Source: an uncultured Alphaproteobacteria bacterium (GTDB taxonomy: Bacteria; Pseudomonadota; Alphaproteobacteria; Methylaequorales; Methylaequoraceae). From it: a DNA stretch of 33,798 nucleotides. Every line of letters begins with the position of its first letter. Position 1 is the first letter of the stretch. Both the position numbers and the translations under genes were made by a program. The stretch covers positions 1 through 33,798 of the forward strand of contig CACBON010000011.1 in the NCBI GenBank assembly GCA_902540805.1. Reading direction: 5' to 3'. Shown in pieces: positions 1 through 8,959 of the stretch. The notes beneath the pieces are model-generated. The model made no database searches. It had not been told where the DNA came from and worked only from the letters and a program-made list of their open reading frames with translations.

Positions 1-1
1 A

Positions 2-1387
2 TTCATTGAATTTCCGAAACACATAGAAATTCAGATACTTGGTGATCAGTTTGGAAATTTCATTCATCTTGGAGAGAGGGAGTGTACAATTCAAAGAAGA
101 CACCAAAAAGTTATTGAAGAAGCTCCAAGCATATTTGTAACAAAGACTTTAAGAGAGAGAATGGTAAGTGAAGCTATTCAACTAGCCAAAGCTGTTGGTT
201 ATTACTCTGCAGGAACTGTGGAGTTTGTTGTTGACAAAGATAAAAACTTCTATTTTCTTGAAATGAATACCAGACTCCAAGTTGAACACCCTGTAACTGA
301 ATTAATAACTGGAGTTGATTTGGTTGAACAGATGCTTAGAATTGCATCCGGGGAAAAGCTCTCATTGTCCCAAGATCAAATAAAATTTGAAGGATCAGCT
401 TTGGAATGCAGAATTTATGCTGAGGATTCCTCTAAAAACTTTCTTCCTAGTATTGGAAGATTGACAAGATATATTGAACCATCAGGAAAAAATATAAGGG
501 TTGACTCTGGTGTTGTTGAAGGGTCAGAAATAAGCATGTTCTATGATCCGATGATATCAAAGTTATGTGCTTATACTAATAAAAGAAAAGATACAATTTT
601 AGAAATGGTAAATGCTTTAGATAAATACTTTATTGAGGGAGTAAAAACTAATAAAGATTTTGTATCAAATATTATTCAAAAACCAGAATTTTTAAATGGA
701 GATTATTCTACATCATTTATTGCAGAAAATTATACCAAAGGATTTGATCCATACAGAACAGAACTTGAAGACAAAACAATATTATACGCAGTCGCAACCT
801 TCATAAATTATAAATATCTATTAAGAGCTGCTTCAATTTCTAACCAATTAAAAGGTTTTAACAAAACTGTTGATAATAATTGGTGCGTCATTGATAAAGA
901 AAATAAATCCAAAGTTGCTATTTCATTTAATAATTTTAATAAAAGTTATGACATCTACGTAGATAAAAAATATCTTAACCTTAAAAGCAATTGGAAAATT
1001 GGTTATCCATTGTTTTCTGCAATAATTGATAATACCTTGATGTATTTTAGCATCAAAAGAAATGGTCCTAAGTTTTCAATAAATCACAGAGGAGCAATAC
1101 AGGACATTCTTGTCCTCTCCAATAGACACTCTGAATTAAATAATTTCATGATACCAAGAAAAAAAGAAGATAATTCAAAATATTTGATGGCTCCTATGCC
1201 AGGATTGTTGGTATCAATTCTAGTAAAAACAAATCAAGAAATAGAAGCAAATCAACCATTAGCAATCATAGAGGCTATGAAAATGGAAAATATTATTAAA
1301 TCAGAAAAAAAAACAAAGATAAAAAAAATAAATTGTTCTGAAGGAGATAGTCTTGAAGTTGACCAAATAATCCTGGAATTTGAATAA
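2..1387 (+). CDS. pccA: Propionyl-CoA carboxylase alpha subunit (biotin carboxylase + biotin carrier), 5'-truncated by window edge
   Basis: The reading frame is open from base 2, so the gene begins outside the window; 461 residues are visible. Visible residues 1-170 are the distal part of the biotin-carboxylase ATP-grasp domain: HIEIQ near residue 7, GEREC..QRRHQK near 24-36 and the catalytic EMNTRLQVEHP near 87-97. The C-terminus is a biotinyl domain with EAMKMEN, biotin-accepting Lys at visible residue 427 (codon 1280-1282). The ending GDSLEVDQIILEFE is typical of propionyl-CoA carboxylase alpha rather than AccC, which has no fused carrier domain. The family carboxylates propionyl-CoA to methylmalonyl-CoA together with a beta subunit that is not in this window. 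A methylcrotonyl- or other acyl-CoA carboxylase alpha is the alternative. The first ATG in view (161) is internal, not the start. Confidence 0.9.
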   Translation, partial: FIEFPKHIEIQILGDQFGNFIHLGERECTIQRRHQKVIEEAPSIFVTKTLRERMVSEAIQLAKAVGYYSAGTVEFVVDKDKNFYFLEMNTRLQVEHPVTELITGVDLVEQMLRIASGEKLSLSQDQIKFEGSALECRIYAEDSSKNFLPSIGRLTRYIEPSGKNIRVDSGVVEGSEISMFYDPMISKLCAYTNKRKDTILEMVNALDKYFIEGVKTNKDFVSNIIQKPEFLNGDYSTSFIAENYTKGFDPYRTELEDKTILYAVATFINYKYLLRAASISNQLKGFNKTVDNNWCVIDKENKSKVAISFNNFNKSYDIYVDKKYLNLKSNWKIGYPLFSAIIDNTLMYFSIKRNGPKFSINHRGAIQDILVLSNRHSELNNFMIPRKKEDNSKYLMAPMPGLLVSILVKTNQEIEANQPLAIIEAMKMENIIKSEKKTKIKKINCSEGDSLEVDQIILEFE

Positions 1388-1393
1388 ATTCAT

Positions 1394-1482
1394 GCGGTCG
1401 TGGCGGAACTGGTAGACGCGCAACGTTGAGGTCGTTGTAGGCTTAATTGCCTGTGGAAGTTCGAGTCTTCTCGACCGCACCA
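1394..1482 (+). tRNA. tRNA-Leu (anticodon GAG), CCA encoded
   Basis: The acceptor stem GCGGTCG (1394-1400) pairs with CGACCGC, followed by discriminator A and an encoded CCA. The anticodon arm is CAACG-TTGAGGT-CGTTG, giving anticodon GAG. A long variable arm with a small stem marks a class II tRNA, as expected for leucine. The T-loop TTCGAGT is standard. The gene starts 6 nt after the carboxylase stop codon, and a recombinase-family gene begins 15 nt after its 3' end. Confidence 0.97.
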
Positions 1483-1496
1483 GCGAAATTAGAAGT

Positions 1497-2762
1497 ATGA
1501 AATATATATATAAACATGGGAATCAATATTGGTATCAAAGAGCCGTGCCTTCAAAACTTTCGAATTTATTGGGAAGAAAAACACTAAAAATCTCTTTAAA
1601 AACAAACAAAGTTCCCATAGCTATCAAAAGAGCAAAACTTCAGGCTTTAGAGCATAAAAAAATGTTTAAAATTGCAGAAAATTATTCGAATAAATATTTT
1701 AAAAACTTCTTTAATAATAACAAATTTGATTCGCAAAAATATGCACTAAGCTTTATCGATGATTTCGATGATTTAGTTAACAATCTATTTTTTAGTAAAA
1801 AAGACTTAATAAATCTTTTAAAAAATAAAAACCTTGATAACGAAAAGAATATTTCTATTGAGAGAATTCTTTTAGATAATAGTTCAACAGAAGTAATGTC
1901 TTTAAGTGCACTTGTCGACGAATATTTACATGATATGAATATTTTAAATGACAAAAAAAAGTTATATTCAATAAAAAAATCTCTTTCACTTATGATTGAG
2001 ATTTGCGGAGATAAACCAGTTGACTCATATAATACTAACGACGCCAACACTTTTAAAAACCATTTTATTAAATTAGATAGAATTTCTACAGGTAAGAGGA
2101 ATCAATCCAATCTACAGAATTTTTTTTCAGTGATTTTTCAAAAACACTTTGTGGATAAAAAAAATCCATTTTTAGGTCTTAAATGGCCAAATATTAAAAC
2201 TAAAAGTAGTTATCAAAATTTCTCAGATACAGAATTAATAAGAATTAAAGATTTTTGTCTAAAAAATAATTCTTTTATTTGTTGTTTGAGTGGCATAATG
2301 TTTGATACGGGGTGTTCATATTCTGAAATTATTGGTCTAGAATCAGAGGATGTTGATCTAAATAAATATAATCCATATATAATTATTAGATCAAACTCTA
2401 TCAGACAGATAAAAAATATATATAAAAGAAGAATAATACCTTTAGTAGGTGTCTCACTAAATAAAATTGAAAAAATTTATAAATTTACCGATAGAGGCTC
2501 CTTATTTAAAAATTACTTTAATATAATTGAACTATATAAATTTCAGTATGAAAAAAAATTAAATGATGAGTTAAAAAAACTATCAAGCGGCAAAACCTCA
2601 ATTTCATTTAAATACTCTTTAATAGAAAGATTAAAATCAGTAAATTGTCCAGAGTCGGTTATTTGTGATCTCATTGGAATGGCAAATAGAGAATCTTTCT
2701 ATAGAAGTGAAGTAACACTAGATATAAAATCTAGTTGGATGGATCAAATTAAAATATTATGA
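1497..2762 (+). CDS. Tyrosine-recombinase-family protein with degenerate catalytic site
   Basis: The 421-residue protein has the layout of phage-type integrases. The N-terminal segment (about 1-60: YWYQRAVP, LGRKTLKISLKT) resembles the N-terminal domain of many proteobacterial integrases, the SAM-like core-binding region is about 135-225, and the catalytic fold is about 240-405. Catalytic residues are mostly lost. The first Arg (normally TGxRxSE) is Ser274 in TGCSYSEI; the HxxR box reads ISFKYSLIERL, so His becomes Ile369 and Arg becomes Lys372; the usual LLGH reads LIGM (Met395). Tyr402 could be the nucleophile, and KRRIIPL (310-316) keeps the beta-hairpin lysine region. The position right behind tRNA-Leu is classic for an integrase, but no second copy of the tRNA-Leu 3' end was found. 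It is probably a vestigial or repurposed recombinase. Confidence 0.75.
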   Translation: MKYIYKHGNQYWYQRAVPSKLSNLLGRKTLKISLKTNKVPIAIKRAKLQALEHKKMFKIAENYSNKYFKNFFNNNKFDSQKYALSFIDDFDDLVNNLFFSKKDLINLLKNKNLDNEKNISIERILLDNSSTEVMSLSALVDEYLHDMNILNDKKKLYSIKKSLSLMIEICGDKPVDSYNTNDANTFKNHFIKLDRISTGKRNQSNLQNFFSVIFQKHFVDKKNPFLGLKWPNIKTKSSYQNFSDTELIRIKDFCLKNNSFICCLSGIMFDTGCSYSEIIGLESEDVDLNKYNPYIIIRSNSIRQIKNIYKRRIIPLVGVSLNKIEKIYKFTDRGSLFKNYFNIIELYKFQYEKKLNDELKKLSSGKTSISFKYSLIERLKSVNCPESVICDLIGMANRESFYRSEVTLDIKSSWMDQIKIL

Positions 2763-2838
2763 GAATATCAGATGCAATTGTTTAAATAAATTAAGTTCTA
2801 TTATAATGTGCACTCATTCATATTTAAGATGTAGAAGT

Positions 2839-3261
2839 CTATTCAACTTCTGTAACTGTAATTTTTACTTTGGATCCAATGAAAGTTTTTTCAAAAATTT
2901 GTATTGAAGCAAATCTTTGACTATTTTGGTAATTTAGTAAACTGCTTTCAGAACTGATTTCAGAAATTTTTTTCCATCCAAATTTTGGAAGTTCATTTCT
3001 AAAAAAATCGAAAACTTCTATTTGATCTTCAGTTGTTTCAAAAACAAGTCTACCAGACCAACCAATTTTTCTTGAAATGATTATCGATTCTTCTCTTTGA
3101 AGTTTTGAGTTAACAGGAATGGGAATATCGTCAAACTGAGAAAAATTTAATTCTAGTTCAGGATTACCTTCAGGTCCTTTTACCGGGACAAGACTTTCAC
3201 CCATACAAGATGTCAAAAAAATTATTACAAGTGTGTTAAGTATTATTTTTTTAATTTGCAT
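2839..3261 (-). CDS. Small lipoprotein of unknown function
   Basis: I take ATG at 3259-3261 as the start, giving MQIKK, a hydrophobic stretch and the lipobox LTSC; an upstream TTG at 3294 would lengthen the signal peptide without reason. After lipidation the mature protein would be about 120 residues. The mature part is mixed alpha/beta, with IPVNS, SGRLVFET and FFRNELPKFGWKKIS. The last segment suggests a small ferredoxin-like or BON-like domain, but I do not recognise the family. It is likely anchored in the inner or outer membrane facing the periplasm. It is transcribed divergently from the exported glutathione peroxidase, with 55 bp between the two starts. Confidence 0.7.
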   Translation of the reverse strand: MQIKKIILNTLVIIFLTSCMGESLVPVKGPEGNPELELNFSQFDDIPIPVNSKLQREESIIISRKIGWSGRLVFETTEDQIEVFDFFRNELPKFGWKKISEISSESSLLNYQNSQRFASIQIFEKTFIGSKVKITVTEVE

Positions 3262-3316
3262 GTTTAATAGTAAATTTTTTACTTTAATTTTCAATATTTA
3301 ATATTAAATTAATATT

Positions 3317-3853
3317 ATGAAATTATTAAGTTTTTTTTTTATTTTTATATTTATGTCTAACGTTGACGCATCCGAGAAAGTTTTTCATGACTTTACTATA
3401 GAATCTATCTCTGGCGAAACAATAAACCTATCTGATTATAAAAGTAAAGTTGTATTGCTTGTAAACACTGCTTCTAAATGCGGATTTACACCACAATATT
3501 CAGGTCTTCAAAAAATTTATGAGAGATATAAAAATGACGGTCTTGTAGTCTTTGGCGTTCCAACGAACGATTTCAACCAAGAGTTTTCTAAAGATATCGA
3601 TGTAAAAGAATTTTGCGAAATAAGGTTTGGAGTTGAATTCCCAATGTCTTCAATCCAACCAATACGTGGAGAAAATGCACATCCAATTTATAAATGGATT
3701 AAATCAAATGTTTCAGTTATAGGGCAACCTAGATGGAATTTCCACAAATACCTGATTGGTAAAGATGGTAGAATAATTAATTGGTTTTCATCAATGACTA
3801 GCCCAACATCAGAGGGCTTGGTAAATCAAATAGAGACTGCTCTATATGACTAA
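3317..3853 (+). CDS. Glutathione peroxidase family protein, exported
   Basis: The 178-residue protein has an N-terminal signal peptide (about 1-18, cleavage near VDA) followed by a complete GPx thioredoxin-like fold. The peroxidatic motif is NTASKCGFT with Cys55. Gln88 (DFNQEF) and Trp140-Asn141 (RWNFHKYLI) complete the catalytic tetrad. Cys100 in EFCEIRFGVEFPM sits where the resolving Cys of thioredoxin-dependent GPx enzymes lies, so this may reduce hydroperoxides using a thioredoxin-like donor rather than glutathione; that is an inference. The signal peptide places it in the periplasm, unusual for bacterial BtuE-type enzymes. Its stop overlaps the next start (TAATG at 3851-3855), so it is translationally coupled to the isochorismatase-like hydrolase. 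Confidence 0.92.
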   Translation: MKLLSFFFIFIFMSNVDASEKVFHDFTIESISGETINLSDYKSKVVLLVNTASKCGFTPQYSGLQKIYERYKNDGLVVFGVPTNDFNQEFSKDIDVKEFCEIRFGVEFPMSSIQPIRGENAHPIYKWIKSNVSVIGQPRWNFHKYLIGKDGRIINWFSSMTSPTSEGLVNQIETALYD

Positions 3854-4404
3854 TGCTTATTGACTCTTGCAACTCATCATTACTACTTATCGACGCACAA
3901 AATAAACTTTTTCCTAAAATACACGAACCAAAAAATTTGGAAAATGCTATTTTAAACTGCTTAGAAGTTTTTTATACACTGGATATTCCTATATTTTTCT
4001 CTGAACAGTATCCAAATGGACTTGGTTTAACAATTGATAAAGTCCTTGAAAAACTATTATCTTGTAAAGCTCATAAATTCGAAAAAACCTCTTTTTCATG
4101 TTTTCCGACTAATTCGACTGCCCTTCATGCAGATCAACTCTTAAAATCCAAACAAGTTATTTTGATTGGGATTGAAACACATATATGTGTTTTACAAACT
4201 GCTATGGATTTAAAAGACAAAGGGTACGAGGTCTTTGTAATTTTTGAGGCTGTTGGGTCTAGAAAAACTTACGATAAGGAATTAGCCATAAAGCGTATGA
4301 TTAATTATGGAATTCAAGTTGTAACTTTTGAAATGATGTTATTTGAACTTCTTAGAGATTCAAAAAACAAGCATTTCAAAAATTTATCAAGTCTAATAAA
4401 GTGA
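3853..4404 (+). CDS. Isochorismatase-like cysteine hydrolase
   Basis: The 183 residues form one isochorismatase-fold domain. The expected Asp-Lys-Cys triad is visible: Asp14 (LLLIDAQNKL), Lys78 (FEKTSFSC) and nucleophile Cys112 (GIETHICVLQTA, with the cis-peptide region before it). The sequence resembles the YcaC/ISOC1-type branch that hydrolyses small amides or related substrates; the substrate is not readable from sequence. It overlaps the glutathione peroxidase stop by one base and so shares its transcript. It runs convergently into glnA with a single base between the two stops. Confidence 0.9.
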   Translation: MLIDSCNSSLLLIDAQNKLFPKIHEPKNLENAILNCLEVFYTLDIPIFFSEQYPNGLGLTIDKVLEKLLSCKAHKFEKTSFSCFPTNSTALHADQLLKSKQVILIGIETHICVLQTAMDLKDKGYEVFVIFEAVGSRKTYDKELAIKRMINYGIQVVTFEMMLFELLRDSKNKHFKNLSSLIK

Positions 4405-4405
4405 T

Positions 4406-5815
4406 TTACACTGAATAATACATTTTAAATTCAACTGGATGAGGAGTATGTTCAAATTGCAATACCTCGTCCATTTTTAGAGCAATGTATGAATCAATTA
4501 AATTGTCTGTAAAAACATTTCCAGCTTTTAAGAAATCACGATCCTTATCGAGAGAATCAAGAGCTTCTCGAAGACTTCCACATACAGTAGGAACTCCTTT
4601 AAGTTCATCTTCTGATAATGCATATAAGTCTTTGTCCATTGCTTCACCAGGATGAATTTTATTTTTAATTCCGTCTATACCGGCCATCAACATCGATGCA
4701 AATGTAAAATAGGGGTTCCCAGATGCATCACCAAATCTTACTTCAAACCTTGCTGCTTTTGGACTACTCACGTAAGGTACTCTGCATGCAGCCGACCTAT
4801 TTCTGAATGAATAGGCTAACAAAACCGGTGCCTCAAAACCTGGTATAAGTCTTTTGTAACTGTTGGTTGTCGCATTGGAAAATGCATTAATAGCTTTAGC
4901 ATGTTTTATTATTCCACCGATATAGTATAGACACTCGTCAGATAATCCATTATATCCGTTCCCCGCAAATACAGATTTATCTCCTTTCCAAACTGATTGG
5001 TGAACATGCATACCTGAACCATTATCATTATAAACTGGCTTGGGCATGAAAGTGGCAGTTTTTCCATAAGCTTGCGCAACCATATGAACACAATATTTAT
5101 ATTTTTGAAGTGCGTCAGCACTTTTGATCAATGGCCCGAATTTCATCCCTAGTTCGTGTTGAGAAGGTGCTACTTCGTGATGATGTTTTTCCATCTCTAA
5201 ACCCATTTCTGACATTGTGGACACCATTTCTGCTCTGATATCTGTAGCAGAGTCAACAGGAGGAACAGGGAAATATCCACCTTTGTCTTTTGGTCTATGT
5301 CCCATGTTACCACCTTCCATCTCGGTCCCAGTGTTGTATGCACCTTCTTCAGAATCAATACTGTAAAAAGTATATTCCTGATTAGTTGCCCATTTGACAT
5401 CATCAAAGATAAAAAATTCAGCTTCAGGACCAAAAAAAGCGGTATCACCAATACCAGATTCTTTCAAATATTCTTCTGCCTTTTTTCCAGTACTTCTGGG
5501 GTCCAGTTCATACGGCTTTCCATCGTCTGGTTCTATAACATCACAAAAGAGAACAAGTTGTGGCTGAGCTGTAAAAGGATCCATTACAGCCGTTGATGGG
5601 TCTGGCTTTAAAATCATATCAGCCTTATCAATACTTTTCCAACCTGCAATGGACGAACCATCAAACATAATCCCATCTTTAAATGTATTTTCATCAATAG
5701 TTTCTACTGTTTGGGCTGTGTGCTGCCACTTTCCTTTAGTGTCAGTAAATCTTAGATCAACAAATTTGACCTCTTTGTCTTTAATCATTTTCATTACTTT
5801 TGATATTTCGCTCAT
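4406..5815 (-). CDS. glnA: Glutamine synthetase type I
   Basis: The 469 residues are the normal length for [12 protein letters not shown] (51-59) and the ATP/metal-binding signatures, including [25 protein letters not shown] and [11 protein letters not shown], are intact. The adenylylation loop keeps Tyr398 ([12 protein letters not shown]), equivalent to E. coli Tyr397, so GlnE control is possible. The enzyme makes glutamine from glutamate, ammonium and ATP. The start ATG at 5815 has a strong Shine-Dalgarno sequence (GGAGGG, 5819-5824). It lies 32 bp downstream of glnB on the same strand, the usual alphaproteobacterial glnB-glnA operon order. Confidence 0.98.
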   Translation of the reverse strand: MSEISKVMKMIKDKEVKFVDLRFTDTKGKWQHTAQTVETIDENTFKDGIMFDGSSIAGWKSIDKADMILKPDPSTAVMDPFTAQPQLVLFCDVIEPDDGKPYELDPRSTGKKAEEYLKESGIGDTAFFGPEAEFFIFDDVKWATNQEYTFYSIDSEEGAYNTGTEMEGGNMGHRPKDKGGYFPVPPVDSATDIRAEMVSTMSEMGLEMEKHHHEVAPSQHELGMKFGPLIKSADALQKYKYCVHMVAQAYGKTATFMPKPVYNDNGSGMHVHQSVWKGDKSVFAGNGYNGLSDECLYYIGGIIKHAKAINAFSNATTNSYKRLIPGFEAPVLLAYSFRNRSAACRVPYVSSPKAARFEVRFGDASGNPYFTFASMLMAGIDGIKNKIHPGEAMDKDLYALSEDELKGVPTVCGSLREALDSLDKDRDFLKAGNVFTDNLIDSYIALKMDEVLQFEHTPHPVEFKMYYSV

Positions 5816-5847
5816 ATTCCCTCCAATGGTTGTTAAATAAAGTTTAT

Positions 5848-6258
<411 letters not shown>

Positions 6259-6297
6259 TTATAATGCTTAAATGTTAATCATAAAAAAGGTTAATTT

Positions 6298-7470
6298 CTA
6301 CTCATTCATTAATTCTTTGAGGCTAATAATAAATTTTTCTAAGTTTTTTAAATTACTGGCGTAAGACACTCTCATAAAACCTTCTCCATTTATTCCAAAT
6401 GAGGAACCTGGAACAGTTGCTATGAATTTTTTTTCAAGCAAATATTTGGAAATTTCAACTGAATTCATATTTTCTTTTTTTATCTTAGGAAACACGTAGA
6501 ACGCACCTCCGGGTATTTTACATTCAATATTTTCAATTTTGTTTAATTCACCAACCAAATAATTTCTTCTAATTTGAAATTCTTTTATCATATCATCAAC
6601 TGGTTTTTGATCCCCAATTAACGCCTCGATTCCAGCAAACTGTGCTGCAGAATTTACACAAGAATGAGAATTTATTGCTAATTTTTCTGCAAAACCAAAT
6701 ATTTTTTTTGGGTAAATTCCAAAGCCAAGTCTCCAACCTGTCATTGAATAAGTTTTTGACCAACCATCGAGTACAATAGTTCTATCTCTAATTTCTTTAT
6801 ATTTTAGAGGTGAAAGATGTTTATGATTGTCAAATAAAATTCTACTGTAAATCTCATCTGAAAGTATATGCACTTTTGGAAATCTTAATAAACCCTCTGC
6901 TAATTTTTTTAGTTCAATTTCAGAAACAACGCCACCAGTTGGGTTTGCGGGCGAATTTAAAATAATAAGTTTTGTTTTATCGTTTATTAATGAGAGCAGT
7001 TCGTCTGCATCAAACGAAAAATCGTTTTCCATTCTGTGTGGAAGTGAAATAGCTTGAGCTCCAGTGTAATCTATCATAGATTTGTATGCTATAAACCCTG
7101 GGTCTGGGGTAATTATTTCTGCCCCTGGTTCACCAAACATTAAGAGTGTATAAAAAATAATAGATTTACCTCCTGGTGTTATTAGTATATTTTCTGGATT
7201 GATTTCTACATTATTTCTCTTAAAAAAATCATTTGCTACTGCTCTTCTTAATTCTTTAATTCCATTGGATGCTGTATAACCATGATGCCCGTCTTTTAGG
7301 GCCTTAATAGCTGCCTCTACAACATTTTGTGGTGTAGGAAAATCTGGTTGACCAATGCCAAGATTAATAACAGAATTTCCTTTTTTTTCTAACTCTTGAC
7401 TTCTTGCAAGTATAGCAAAAGCACTATCACTTCCAATATCATACATAGATTTGTTTAGTCCATCCATCAT
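6298..7470 (-). CDS. Class I/II PLP-dependent aminotransferase (aspartate aminotransferase-like)
   Basis: The 390 residues have the full fold-type I set: NPTGG (Asn176), SDEIYSR (Asp205, Tyr208), the Schiff-base Lys239 in DGWSKTYSMTGWRLG, the phosphate-binding Arg247 and a C-terminal substrate-binding Arg (GFMRVSYA). The N-terminal segment (INLGIGQPDFPTP, GYTASNGIKELR) is typical of the aspartate/aromatic aminotransferase subgroup that uses glutamate as amino donor. Substrate choice within this subgroup cannot be read reliably. Two adjacent Met codons (1 and 2) could each be the start. It lies 111 bp upstream of glnB on the same strand, but glnB appears to have its own promoter. Confidence 0.92.
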   Translation of the reverse strand: MMDGLNKSMYDIGSDSAFAILARSQELEKKGNSVINLGIGQPDFPTPQNVVEAAIKALKDGHHGYTASNGIKELRRAVANDFFKRNNVEINPENILITPGGKSIIFYTLLMFGEPGAEIITPDPGFIAYKSMIDYTGAQAISLPHRMENDFSFDADELLSLINDKTKLIILNSPANPTGGVVSEIELKKLAEGLLRFPKVHILSDEIYSRILFDNHKHLSPLKYKEIRDRTIVLDGWSKTYSMTGWRLGFGIYPKKIFGFAEKLAINSHSCVNSAAQFAGIEALIGDQKPVDDMIKEFQIRRNYLVGELNKIENIECKIPGGAFYVFPKIKKENMNSVEISKYLLEKKFIATVPGSSFGINGEGFMRVSYASNLKNLEKFIISLKELMNE

Positions 7471-7503
7471 CAGAATATATATAGATTATTGAATTTATGC
7501 AAA

Positions 7504-7527
7504 TTACATTAGATTTCTATAATGTAA
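7504..7527. promoter_or_regulatory. Operator-like inverted repeat between divergent genes
   Basis: Perfect 8-bp arms TTACATTA (7504-7511) and TAATGTAA (7520-7527) flank an 8-bp spacer. It lies in the 160-bp region between the aminotransferase (minus) and the small acidic gene (plus), 34 bp upstream of the aminotransferase ATG. There is no U-run, so a regulator site is more likely than a terminator. In AT-rich DNA chance is a real alternative. Confidence 0.35.
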
Positions 7528-7630
7528 AATCTTAATTTATTAAAACAATTTGTAAAACTTAATTTTAAAGTTAAAATTATTATGAAGTAGTAATCGTAAG
7601 TATTTATCAATACCATCATAAGGATTTTGC

Positions 7631-7966
7631 ATGGTACAAAATTTACAACCAATTGGTGAAGATTTCTCTAAGTCTATAGAAGATTTGGCAGAACATGCTG
7701 GCGAGGTTGCATTAGAAATTTACAGAGCTGAACTTGATAAGGGTTCAAAACAGACTGATGCGTTCACTAAAGCAATTGAGGCAGCAAAAAATGTTATGAT
7801 GGATTCTGGTTGTCCTCTAGATATTTGTGATTTATTAGCCGATGCAGCAATAAATGGTTATACAACATTTATTAAGAAAAACACAAATGCAGATCCCATG
7901 GAGGCGTTCGATGCTGCCGGGGAATTTGTCAATGATGCTCTAGATTCAGAATTCAGAAACAAGTAA
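7631..7966 (+). CDS. Small acidic alpha-helical protein, unknown function
   Basis: The 111-residue protein is Asp/Glu-rich, has no signal peptide or membrane segment, and looks all-helical (DFSKSIEDLAEHAGEVALEIYRAEL, then DAFTKAIEAAKNVM). Cys60 and Cys65 in DSGCPLDICDL form a CxxxxC pair. A good Shine-Dalgarno AAGGA (7620-7624) sits six bases before ATG. It is a single-gene unit between a divergent aminotransferase and tRNA-His. I do not recognise the family. Codon use and start signal suggest a real, well-translated gene. Confidence 0.75.
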   Translation: MVQNLQPIGEDFSKSIEDLAEHAGEVALEIYRAELDKGSKQTDAFTKAIEAAKNVMMDSGCPLDICDLLADAAINGYTTFIKKNTNADPMEAFDAAGEFVNDALDSEFRNK

Positions 7967-8043
7967 ATTTTACTTTTTTTTAAAAAATTAACTGAAATTA
8001 AAGTTGTAAAAATTTTAAAAGATTATTAACTTAGACCATAATT

Positions 8044-8121
8044 GGTGGCTGTAGCTCAGTTGGTTAGAGCGTCGGTTTGTGGTACCGGATGTCGGGGGTT
8101 CAAATCCCCTCAGCCACCCCA
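8044..8121 (+). tRNA. tRNA-His (anticodon GTG) with encoded G-1 and C73
   Basis: The acceptor stem GTGGCTG (8045-8051) pairs with CAGCCAC (8111-8117), followed by C73 and an encoded CCA ending at 8121. The base before the stem (8044) is G and can act as the histidine-specific G-1 opposite C73. The anticodon loop TTGTGGT gives GTG, and the D-loop and T-loop (TTCAAAT) are normal. Its 3' half is duplicated in decayed form at 11461-11508, and an unusual operon fills the interval. Confidence 0.97.
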
Positions 8122-8149
8122 TTCATTAAAACTTAATTAATAAAAAATT

Positions 8150-8959
8150 CTACTGACAACTTTCTATGTTCACTTTTGTATCTAAAAATTCATCTCCATT
8201 ATAATTATTTTTAACACCTTTTATTATTGAAGCATCTTCGAAATCAAAGCCAGTACTAATTCTTATGTATTTATCATCAATACATTTTTTATGAGACGGA
8301 TCAAATGCCACCCACCCTAAATTATTTATGAAAATTTCTACCCATGCATGCGTCGTATTAACACCTGAAACTGTTTCTTCAAGTAAAAAGCCATTTACAT
8401 ATCTTGCTGGGAATTGGTTAAACCTTGCTGCACTTATAAGAATGTGAGCAAAATCCTGACATACACCCTTTTTTTGTCTCAAAGCGTCCCTTGAACTGGT
8501 AGAAGTTGTTGTTGATCCACTTGCGTATTTAATAGAGTTTGAGACTATTAAATTTAACTTATGAGCAAATTCTATTTGGTTTTTATTATTTTTTCTTGCA
8601 TTTTCGGAAATTTTCTCAACGTTTTCGCAGGGTTTTGTCAAGTCTGTTTCTCTGAGAAAACATTGGGGATGAACTTTTTCTTTCAACCCTTTAACTACAC
8701 CAGATAAATCTTTTGTTTTTAATATCCCCTTAGAAGTTATTTTAAGTTGCCCTTGAAAATTATTGATAAAAATATTCTGTATTCTATGGCCTAAGGCATC
8801 AGTGTGTGATTCTAGTATTTTTCCGTTACTAGAAAACGTTTTCCATTCTAAAATTTCTTGATTATCGCAAATTGAAGGATAAAGTTTTAAACATTGAATT
8901 AGCCTTGGCACTGTTGAACTATATTTATAAGTTGTAGAATGAGTGATCTTAATTTTCAT
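8150..8959 (-). CDS. Transglutaminase-like cysteine protease (COG1305), third gene of the ATP-grasp operon
   Basis: The 269 residues start with the bacterial transglutaminase N-terminal beta domain (HSTTYKYSSTV..LRLYP-like, about 1-75), followed by the transglutaminase core. The Cys-His-Asp triad is visible: Cys167 (KKGVCQDFAH), His204 (TTHAWVEIF) and Asp220 (GWVAFDPSHKK). No signal peptide is present, so the protein is cytoplasmic. The family hydrolyses or transfers at amide and isopeptide bonds. Together with the alpha-E and circularly permuted ATP-grasp proteins it forms a conserved trio proposed from comparative genomics to make and trim a peptide or amide-linked modification; the product is unknown. 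Its ATG overlaps the alpha-E stop by four bases (8956-8959), implying coupled translation. Confidence 0.93.
   Translation of the reverse strand: MKIKITHSTTYKYSSTVPRLIQCLKLYPSICDNQEILEWKTFSSNGKILESHTDALGHRIQNIFINNFQGQLKITSKGILKTKDLSGVVKGLKEKVHPQCFLRETDLTKPCENVEKISENARKNNKNQIEFAHKLNLIVSNSIKYASGSTTTSTSSRDALRQKKGVCQDFAHILISAARFNQFPARYVNGFLLEETVSGVNTTHAWVEIFINNLGWVAFDPSHKKCIDDKYIRISTGFDFEDASIIKGVKNNYNGDEFLDTKVNIESCQ

Noticed and set aside
1394-2838. Integrated element at tRNA-Leu with a matching far attachment site
   Set aside because: No repeat of the tRNA-Leu 3' end was found in the window, so only the recombinase-like gene can be claimed.
3262-3294. TTG-initiated extension of the lipoprotein, and likewise TTG at 30200 and 31999
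   Set aside because: Downstream ATG codons give a proper signal peptide or a proper ribosome-site spacing, and the TTG extensions add nothing recognisable.
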